A program made the position numbers and the translations under genes. A DNA stretch of 64,000 nt from Echinicola strongylocentroti (GTDB lineage: Bacteria; Bacteroidota; Bacteroidia; Cytophagales; Cyclobacteriaceae), in assembly GCF_003260975.1 (NCBI RefSeq), contig NZ_CP030041.1, forward strand, positions 186,001 to 250,000, in the 5' to 3' direction. Below, one piece after another: positions 57,740 through 64,000 of this stretch (position 1 is its first letter; each line of letters starts with the position of its first letter). The notes under the pieces were generated by a model. The model was not told the DNA's origin. It ran no database searches and was given only the letters and a program-made list of their open reading frames with translations.

Positions 57740-58690
57740 TTAGTCTACTTTGATGATGAAGGTGATTTTTCCTTCGGAATAGTCGGCCGCAGGATTTCCG
57801 CCTTTTCGCTTAAAAGTAAGCCCATTGACTACTCCACGGTAATAGGAAAGCACTTCATTGGTCACATTATAAGTTTGTGGAATGGCCCTGACCACCTTAC
57901 CATTATCATCCACGGTGATCTTAAAAACGATTTTGCCATTTCTATTGGAAATCCTGTCCTGGATATTGGGTTTGCTAGCAAAATCCCATCCGGCGAGATC
58001 CAAGTTATACCCTGCGCCATTTCCGGCATTGCCTTGTCCAGACTGCATCAATGACCTCCCATCAATGGTACCTTCAGGATTACCTTGGTCGCCTTTCTGC
58101 GTAGATGTTCCCTCATTACTGCCCGCTGAAGATTGACTACTCGTCCCCGTATTGCCCCCAGCACCAAAAATAGCCCGTTGGTCAATTTTGGGCTTTTCTT
58201 CCACCTTCTCTTCTACTTTCTTTTCCTCCTTTTCAGCAGGTTTGGTCACCGGATTGGCTTCCTCTTTGGGCTGCTCAGGCTCTTTTACGGCTTCCTTACT
58301 TTTCTCACTGCCTTCCAGTGGACTGGCCACATTCGATTGTGTCTCAAAACTGCTTTTGGATTCTGTGGGTTGTGGTTGCGCCTCAGGTTGGGCTACAGGT
58401 TGTACTTCCTGCTGGACAGGATCCGGAGACTCCACGGGGGTACCAGGAGCAGGTGATTCGTTATTGATCTGTTCACTTTCGGAGGGAGGGGTTTCTGTTT
58501 GTTCACTACCGCTTCCCACATCTGTAAAACCGAGGTTTAGCTCTAGGCCAAACTGTGCCATCGGCGGCACAGGAGGTCTCCATACCACAATAAAATAGAT
58601 CCCCACCAATACCAACACATTTACAATGATGGTAATGATGGTTGCTTTCTTTCTACTATCCAGCTCCGTACTATGTGCGGTTCCTTCCAC
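57740..58690 (-). CDS. TonB-like energy transducer
   Basis: 316 residues. The start is GTG at 58690, chosen because a textbook Shine-Dalgarno AGGAG (58701-58697) sits six bases before it, which is rare in this window. One membrane segment (about 17-36) is followed by a long Pro/Glu/Gln/Ser-rich periplasmic linker (about 45-205) and a C-terminal TonB-type domain (about 225-316, IQDRISNRNGKIVFKITVDDNGKV ... VNGLTFKR). It would link the ExbB/ExbD motor encoded upstream to outer membrane transporters. The domain is a loose match, so a TolA-like role is also possible. Confidence 0.85.
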   Translation of the reverse strand: MEGTAHSTELDSRKKATIITIIVNVLVLVGIYFIVVWRPPVPPMAQFGLELNLGFTDVGSGSEQTETPPSESEQINNESPAPGTPVESPDPVQQEVQPVAQPEAQPQPTESKSSFETQSNVASPLEGSEKSKEAVKEPEQPKEEANPVTKPAEKEEKKVEEKVEEKPKIDQRAIFGAGGNTGTSSQSSAGSNEGTSTQKGDQGNPEGTIDGRSLMQSGQGNAGNGAGYNLDLAGWDFASKPNIQDRISNRNGKIVFKITVDDNGKVVRAIPQTYNVTNEVLSYYRGVVNGLTFKRKGGNPAADYSEGKITFIIKVD

Positions 58691-58696
58691 TCTTAA

Positions 58697-58701
58697 CTCC
58701 T
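58697..58701 (-). promoter_or_regulatory. Shine-Dalgarno site that sets a GTG start
   Basis: AGGAG six bases before the GTG at 58690; most other genes in the window lack such a site. Confidence 0.6.
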
Positions 58702-58803
58702 GCTTTATGTTTTTTCCTTGTTATTACTTCCTTCTACCATTTCACTACCTGATAATCAACCTGGTCTTTTCACCTTTCGTATTGATTTTTGGCTTTATAA
58801 TTA

Positions 58804-59196
58804 CTACTTAAATGGCTTTGTGGCGATGGACACATTGGCTTCGAGCTTGGCGGCAATACCGCCAATTTCTACCAAGTATTCCACCGGTACTTCCTTGTCG
58901 ATATGGAGCACCACCTGTCCATCCTTACCTTTTAGTAACGTTGTCAGCTCTTTTTTGATTCCCTCCCGCTCCACGATCTTATCATTCACGGAATATTTCA
59001 GGTCTTTGGTCACTGTTACTGTCACTTCTTGCATCACGATGTCAGCGGTTTCGCTGCTGGGCAAGTTTACCGGTAATCCAGAAGGCGTGATGAAGGAAGA
59101 GGTCAGCATAAAAAAAATCAACAACAGGAATATAATATCTGTCATCGATGACATGCTGAATGCCGCTTCTACTTTATGTTTTGATTGTAGTGCCAT
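58804..59196 (-). CDS. ExbD/TolR-family motor protein
   Basis: 130 residues. A cytoplasmic start (MALQSKHKVEAAFSMSSMTD) is followed by one membrane segment (about 20-40) with the proton-path Asp just inside it (SMTDIIFLLLIFFMLTS), then a periplasmic domain ending in ANVSIATKPFK. It works with ExbB to energise TonB-type proteins by proton flow. Its start is 57 bp after the ExbB gene. Confidence 0.93.
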   Translation of the reverse strand: MALQSKHKVEAAFSMSSMTDIIFLLLIFFMLTSSFITPSGLPVNLPSSETADIVMQEVTVTVTKDLKYSVNDKIVEREGIKKELTTLLKGKDGQVVLHIDKEVPVEYLVEIGGIAAKLEANVSIATKPFK

Positions 59197-59253
59197 ATGC
59201 TTGTTTCTTGTAAAAAAGACCCACTGCTCACTGTTAAATGACCGCTGTAGTCC

Positions 59254-59949
59254 TTATTTTTTGTCCTGTAGCAGATCCATAAACTCCACAGTGGTATACT
59301 CCATATTGTGGATCAGCTTGGATACGCGGGCCACGAGGTAATTATATCCCAAGTAAGCGATAATCCCCACCACAAGTCCAGAAGCCGTAGTAATCATTGC
59401 TTCATAAATCCCTGTGGACAGCAATTTTGGTGAAACCATTCCTTCTTCTTGGGCCACACCAATAAACGCCCGGATCATCCCTGCCACAGTACCCAAAAAC
59501 CCAATCATGGGCGCTGCACCAGAAACGGTCGCCAATAGGCTCAGGTTTTTTTCCAGTTTGTAGATTTCTATTTTACCTACATTTTCGATCGCCACTTCAA
59601 TGTTTTTTAATGGGCTACCGATTCTTTCCAGCCCTTTTGAGATCATATTTGCCACAGGGGTATCCTCCTCTTGACATATCATTTTGGCACCGCCAATATC
59701 CCCTGTCTGCACCATCATTTTCACTTGGTCCATCATGCCCTTTGGCGTTTGGGCTGCTTTTTTCAAGGTAATGATGCGTTCCACGAAAATATAAATCGCC
59801 AAAATGAACAGCGCATAAAGCGGGATCATCATGTATCCACCCTTGATCAATAGATCAAAAAGCCCAATGCTTTGGGTGGTATTTTCAATGGCAGTAAGCG
59901 AATCGGCAACCGCTTGGTTATCAGTTGATAAAGTCTGTAGTAAGATCAT
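59254..59949 (-). CDS. ExbB/TolQ/MotA-family proton channel protein
   Basis: 231 residues with three membrane segments (about 33-55, 140-165 and 180-205). The family core SLLATVSGAAPMIGFLGTVAGMIRAF and the downstream segment ISTGIYEAMITTASGLVVGIIAYLGYN are clear. It forms the proton channel with ExbD. It begins one base after the stop of the SPOR gene, so translation is probably coupled. Confidence 0.94.
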   Translation of the reverse strand: MILLQTLSTDNQAVADSLTAIENTTQSIGLFDLLIKGGYMMIPLYALFILAIYIFVERIITLKKAAQTPKGMMDQVKMMVQTGDIGGAKMICQEEDTPVANMISKGLERIGSPLKNIEVAIENVGKIEIYKLEKNLSLLATVSGAAPMIGFLGTVAGMIRAFIGVAQEEGMVSPKLLSTGIYEAMITTASGLVVGIIAYLGYNYLVARVSKLIHNMEYTTVEFMDLLQDKK

Positions 59950-59950
59950 A

Positions 59951-60697
59951 TTAAAATTTAAAAACCCATAAAGTTTCTTCGAAATTCTCCTGTTCTTGAT
60001 CGATCATCACCAATGCATCATCTACATTATCAAAATCTGCAATGGCCAATTTATAGAACGACGATCCATGACCAGGTAGTACAATGTAGGTGCTATATCC
60101 TTTTTTTATTAAACGATCAGAAAAGTCCTTGGCCAAGTCACCATCAATAAAGGCACCTACTGTCACCAAATATCTTGGCGCACTACCTTTCTCACTAATT
60201 TCAGTAAGCGATGGTGCGGCAGGTTCTTCAGCCACTGGCGGCGCAGGAGCTTCTTCTACCACTGGAGCTGGTTCCTCTTCTGCTGGCTCCACGGTGACTT
60301 TTTCAGGAATTTCGGGACTAACAGGAGTGCGTAACACAAAGTGATAAACGCCAAATCCAATTAACCCCAATAACAATAGCACAAGAATAATCCATCCGGC
60401 TTTGTTGTTCTTTTCCTCCTTTTCATCATCATCAGGAGGAACAGGAGCAGCCGGTGCCGCCTCAGGAATCGGAGCTGTAGCCACTTTCGTAGAGGCCTCT
60501 TTTTCTTCCTTTTCCTGTTTTCTAGAAGTGGCTTTAGGGGTTTTCTTTTCTCCACCGGTAGGCACAGGCACTACGGCAGGCGTTGGATCAGACTTGTCTT
60601 CCTCACTGGAAATGGGTGTGATTTCGATTTCTGGTAAGCCAAAATCCTTATCCTCGTCTTTTCTTTTCGATTTTTTTCCCTGATCCTTGTCTGTCAT
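59951..60697 (-). CDS. SPOR-domain membrane protein
   Basis: 248 residues. A highly charged cytoplasmic part (about 1-98) is followed by one membrane segment (about 99-118, AGWIILVLLLLGLIGFGVYHF), a Pro/Glu/Ala linker (about 120-165) and a C-terminal SPOR fold (about 172-248, PRYLVTVGAFIDGDLAKDFSDRL). SPOR domains bind denuded glycan strands of peptidoglycan, often at the division site. It precedes the ExbB gene by one base. Confidence 0.88.
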   Translation of the reverse strand: MTDKDQGKKSKRKDEDKDFGLPEIEITPISSEEDKSDPTPAVVPVPTGGEKKTPKATSRKQEKEEKEASTKVATAPIPEAAPAAPVPPDDDEKEEKNNKAGWIILVLLLLGLIGFGVYHFVLRTPVSPEIPEKVTVEPAEEEPAPVVEEAPAPPVAEEPAAPSLTEISEKGSAPRYLVTVGAFIDGDLAKDFSDRLIKKGYSTYIVLPGHGSSFYKLAIADFDNVDDALVMIDQEQENFEETLWVFKF

Positions 60698-60803
60698 TCT
60701 TCTGCTTTCTTGGTGGTTTAAATTGCTAAACTAAGATAAAACCCTCAATTACTCAATATGGCACTAATGAATAATTACGCAAAATCATTACATCTCACCA
60801 AAA

Positions 60804-62486
60804 CTAAAATTTAAAGGTCACCCCACCAATCCCCTGAATTCCACGGGATTGATAATTCCAAAAACGCTCATTTTTTTGGTTCAACAAATTATTTCCCTGC
60901 GCAAACACTGAAAACCTTTCAGTAATCTTATAATCAATTTTTGCATTAAGATCTATAATCGGGCTCAGCGTATCTTCAGCGCCGGTTTCTAGGTTCTTTG
61001 CATATATTCCTCCCATCATGTCCAAGCCCGCCTGTATCAACCATTTTTCATCAGGAGTGAACGTATTGTGAACGTTTATTTCCCACTCCGGACGTTGCCA
61101 AGGGCTTTCGGCTGCAGCAGGATCTTGGCTATCATCCAAGGTGTAGTGGTAGTAATTGGCTGCTGCTGTAAGTTGGTATTTATCACTTACACTATACCCC
61201 AGTGAACCAGTGTAGCTGAGAACAGTGGCGTCATTGTACAATAACTCAAACCGAGTACTATCGGATGCGCCATTTGCGTAGAAATACATGTTGTCATAAT
61301 CTCCATACGCCACGCCTAGCTTATAAGTAAAGGCATCATTAACACTACCCTTGATGCCTCCTTCTGCCCTAAACTTCTGGACAGTGTTTAAAAGCTGGTC
61401 ACTAGGACCAAGATAAGGATTTTCCATCGCAAAACCGTAATAAGTATTTCGCTGAACGTCACCGACATACTCTCCATACACTGCAAAAGCTTCATGCACG
61501 TAATAGGACGCATCAATTTTTGGGAAAATATGAAAATCACTGCTTTTGTCCGTATACATATCATTTTCACTGACGAAATTCAACCCTGCATTCACCTCAA
61601 ACATCGTGGTCTTATACCTCACATACGGTGATAGTTTGGCATAATTCCTATTCATATCCGTATAGGTAATATCTGACGGAGAAGTCAAAAATGCGGAAAT
61701 ATCTAATCCAGCACTTAATCCTTCATTAAAATTATAGTAGCCCATACCCGCAAAACTGGCTTCGTGCTCCCGAGCGGAATAATCATCATTAAAGAGGCGC
61801 AGTCCTATTTTGGCTTCATAATTAAAGGGATCGTCCTTTTCAATATTCCGAATACCTCCCTGCCCATATATCGTACTGAACAATTGCTGGATGCTGTCCG
61901 CCAGCACTTCAGTTCCCGGCGTATAGCCATAAAAATGGTATCGGTCACGGTCATATCCTACCTCACCAAAAATCTCCACAAACTCAGTAAAGTAGCTGGC
62001 ATTCAGCCGAATATTCGTATGGTCTTCAGCGGAATTCTTCTGATCCACAGGGCCTTCATAAAATCCCTGATGCCGAAGCATCACGCCATAGTTCAGATAG
62101 TCACTTTCCAGGTTATTGATATGTAGCTCCGCCAGAGGGGATTGATAGTTCCCATATCCCAGCCTTACCAAACTATGGTACAGCTCAGTGCTGCCAGAAG
62201 AAAACTGCTTCTCAAAAGGCTTGACATCCGATTGACTTGGTGGCAGGGTAAAAAAGAAATCCCTCGCATCATACGTAAAGCTGCTGTTGGTCTGCGGCTG
62301 TGGCAAAGCTGGCACGCTCTCAAAGTTTCTTGACCTAGTAGGCAAGCTCAGCACCCTGTCTTTTCGGATGACAAACTCTGCATCTGTTACTTGGCCACGC
62401 TCATTTCCCTTTTGGTCCTGTGCATGTACATTCATGACCGGAACAAGCAGGGATAAACATATGACTTTTACTATTTTATTCATCAT
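60804..62486 (-). CDS. Outer membrane beta-barrel protein (TonB-dependent-receptor-like), function unknown
   Basis: 560 residues with a signal peptide (about 1-23, VHAQ; a double Met allows a start three bases later). The mature part alternates strands with turns rich in Asp/Asn and Tyr. The C-terminus (KIDYKITERFSVFAQGNNLLNQKNERFWNYQSRGIQGIGGVTFKF) ends in Phe and resembles the last strands of TonB-dependent receptors. It lacks an obvious plug domain and is short for a full receptor. It lies 26 bp after the TPR gene and ahead of the SPOR/ExbBD/TonB genes, with which it may be cotranscribed. Confidence 0.8.
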   Translation of the reverse strand: MMNKIVKVICLSLLVPVMNVHAQDQKGNERGQVTDAEFVIRKDRVLSLPTRSRNFESVPALPQPQTNSSFTYDARDFFFTLPPSQSDVKPFEKQFSSGSTELYHSLVRLGYGNYQSPLAELHINNLESDYLNYGVMLRHQGFYEGPVDQKNSAEDHTNIRLNASYFTEFVEIFGEVGYDRDRYHFYGYTPGTEVLADSIQQLFSTIYGQGGIRNIEKDDPFNYEAKIGLRLFNDDYSAREHEASFAGMGYYNFNEGLSAGLDISAFLTSPSDITYTDMNRNYAKLSPYVRYKTTMFEVNAGLNFVSENDMYTDKSSDFHIFPKIDASYYVHEAFAVYGEYVGDVQRNTYYGFAMENPYLGPSDQLLNTVQKFRAEGGIKGSVNDAFTYKLGVAYGDYDNMYFYANGASDSTRFELLYNDATVLSYTGSLGYSVSDKYQLTAAANYYHYTLDDSQDPAAAESPWQRPEWEINVHNTFTPDEKWLIQAGLDMMGGIYAKNLETGAEDTLSPIIDLNAKIDYKITERFSVFAQGNNLLNQKNERFWNYQSRGIQGIGGVTFKF

Positions 62487-62512
62487 TTCTTTATTCAGTA
62501 CATCAACAAAGT

Positions 62513-64000
62513 TTATTGAATATTTTCCAGCTCTGCTTGGGCTTCTGTCAGGACTTGCTCATTTTCTGAGTTCTCTATGACAGATTCTAATGTTGCTTTG
62601 GCCTGAAAATTTTCATTGAGCGATTTATAGTTTTTGGCCAACAGCACGAAGCTCCTTCCATACCAATAATCATACACCGCATATTTTTCCGAAAAGCTAA
62701 AGATGGTTTCATTGGACTGTGTGAAATTCCCCGCCTGCCTGAACGAGTCGGCAAGGACAAACAGCGCTTCTGCACCTTGGATACTGCCGCTTTCATTGAC
62801 CAAAGCCATCAGTTCATCCTGTGCATCGGCCGTTTTCCCGGTTTGGAGCAAAGACTTTGCCTTGATGAGCTGGGCATTGGCCTTGGCATCGGCGGTTACA
62901 TCCCCGAGTTCGATTACCTTATCGGCATAAAAATCTGCCGAATCGTAATTGGCCGTTTCATAATAGGCCATCATCAAGCCCTTATTGGCTTCATATTGCT
63001 CTACCCTATCCCTAGCGACTTGAGTACTGGTGATGAAGTACGGAATGGCTTTCTCATAGTTTTTATTCTCAAATTCAATTTCCGCAATCCGCTGTATGGC
63101 CTTGGCCCGCTGACTGGAGGCTCCCATCTCTTCCAAGCGATAAAATGTCTGGAGCGCTTGCTCTTTTTGCTGCATCCTCAAATAAGCATCCCCAATGAAA
63201 TAAGTCGCCTCATGCTTCTGCGCCGCATTGGGATAATTGCTCAGGTAGGATTGGAAGGCCTCGATGGACTGCTGGTATGACTGCCCAAAAAACAGGTTTT
63301 TGGCAGCTTCATATTCTACGCTTTGCACACTCTGGTTGCCAGGGTTGGATTGCTTATAATCTGATAGATAATTCGAAAACTCTCCCGATCGCCCTTGCAG
63401 TGTTAGCGCCTCTTGGAGGCCTACCAACGCAGCATTGGCATTTTCTGCATTTGGATAGCGGTCCAATATGGTTTTATAGTCATTGATCGTCTGGTCATAT
63501 TTTTTGAGTGAATAACTCGCTATGGCCCTTCCTTCCAGCGCAAATGGCACAAATGGACTGTTAGGACTTTGGTCGATCAGCTCACTATACCCCTTGCTGG
63601 CAGCTGCGTAGCTGGATTCTTCCATATTGATCTGCGCTTTTTGGAAGATGATATCGTCTCTAAAACGACTATTTGGATAGCGGCTGATGGCCCTGTCCAG
63701 TTCAGCCACCGCTTCCCTATTTCTGTTTTGGAAGTTCAGTACCACACCTGCCATATAATGAGCATAATCAGCAGAAGGATTACGGTCATTGATAGCAGAA
63801 CGGAATGTTGCTAATGCCTGATCAAATTTCTTTTGGATATAATAGCAGTCCCCCAAACGGATCAAGGCATCATCGTAATAGCTTTGGACATTGGATACCT
63901 TCTTTATTTTGTTGGTATAGGACTTGAATTGGCCTTCTGCTTTGGCGTAATCCTTGGTATTAAAATACGCATAGCCCAAGCCATAATGGCTCTTGATCAA
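62513..64000 (-). CDS. Tetratricopeptide-repeat protein, N-terminus cut by right edge
   Basis: At least 495 residues with no start inside the window; the frame runs off base 64000. The whole visible part is helical TPR-type repeats of about 34-37 residues (for example KSHYGLGYAYFNTKDYAKAEGQF; QSYYDDALIRLGDCYYIQKKFDQAL; HEATYFIGDAYLRMQQKEQALQTFYRL). In Bacteroidota such long TPR proteins act in the periplasm as scaffolds of envelope complexes. It is followed by the barrel gene 26 bp on. Confidence 0.85.
   Translation of the reverse strand: MIKSHYGLGYAYFNTKDYAKAEGQFKSYTNKIKKVSNVQSYYDDALIRLGDCYYIQKKFDQALATFRSAINDRNPSADYAHYMAGVVLNFQNRNREAVAELDRAISRYPNSRFRDDIIFQKAQINMEESSYAAASKGYSELIDQSPNSPFVPFALEGRAIASYSLKKYDQTINDYKTILDRYPNAENANAALVGLQEALTLQGRSGEFSNYLSDYKQSNPGNQSVQSVEYEAAKNLFFGQSYQQSIEAFQSYLSNYPNAAQKHEATYFIGDAYLRMQQKEQALQTFYRLEEMGASSQRAKAIQRIAEIEFENKNYEKAIPYFITSTQVARDRVEQYEANKGLMMAYYETANYDSADFYADKVIELGDVTADAKANAQLIKAKSLLQTGKTADAQDELMALVNESGSIQGAEALFVLADSFRQAGNFTQSNETIFSFSEKYAVYDYWYGRSFVLLAKNYKSLNENFQAKATLESVIENSENEQVLTEAQAELENIQ

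Overview
The window comes from a Bacteroidota chromosome, most likely a marine member of the Cytophagales (Cyclobacteriaceae, Echinicola/Cyclobacterium-like). The sequence evidence is three SusC/SusD pairs, a hybrid two-component system with a propeller sensor, a FecR/STN-type SusC, DUF4270 and DUF2141 proteins, a leftover type IX secretion sorting domain, few Shine-Dalgarno sites, and carbohydrate enzymes for alginate and glycosaminoglycans. The genus is an inference. No rRNA, tRNA, CRISPR array, prophage or intact insertion sequence was seen.

Left part (1-24.9 kb): a purple-acid-phosphatase-like metallophosphoesterase cut by the left edge, divergent from a PqaA-type alpha/beta hydrolase; a fecR-susC-susD unit on the minus strand with no sigma gene beside it; a large secreted protein (propeller plus predicted alpha/alpha-toroid) of unknown function; a XylR-like AraC regulator; a NagX-like membrane acyltransferase; an ECF sigma factor; a catalase-peroxidase with a lipoprotein signal; then a minus-strand set (DUF4270 lipoprotein, Kelch lipoprotein, LytS-type kinase, LytTR regulator) divergent from a beta-barrel protein and a DUF2141 protein.

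Middle part (25-38.2 kb): an alginate utilisation locus, all minus strand: susC-susD, a GntR/FadR-type regulator, a PL6 and a PL17 alginate lyase, a KdgF-like cupin, an MFS hexuronate-type transporter and an SDR dehydrogenase. The lyases act outside the cytoplasm, SusCD imports oligomers, KdgF and the SDR process the unsaturated uronate in the direction of KDG, and the MFS protein carries monomer across the inner membrane. KDG kinase and KDPG aldolase are not in the window. An identical 16-bp palindrome lies upstream of both gntR and susC and is a strong candidate operator.

Right-middle part (39-55.4 kb): a second polysaccharide utilisation locus, for chondroitin/hyaluronan-type glycosaminoglycans: hybrid two-component regulator, susC-susD, GH88 unsaturated glucuronyl hydrolase, sulfatase, an unknown lipoprotein, and a PL8 chondroitinase-ABC-like lyase with its catalytic His/Tyr/Arg in place. 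Right edge (55.7-64 kb): housekeeping and envelope genes in one orientation: TPR protein, beta-barrel protein, SPOR protein, ExbB, ExbD, TonB-like protein, FolC, TrmB.

Intergenic DNA carries at least three dispersed repeat families. The most notable is a 55-190 bp element with ~19-bp terminal inverted repeats, found in about five clear and three decayed copies, in gaps and gene flanks and never inside a coding region. Other odd points are a probable frameshift at the end of the KdgF cupin and an orphan type IX sorting-domain fragment just behind the hybrid regulator.
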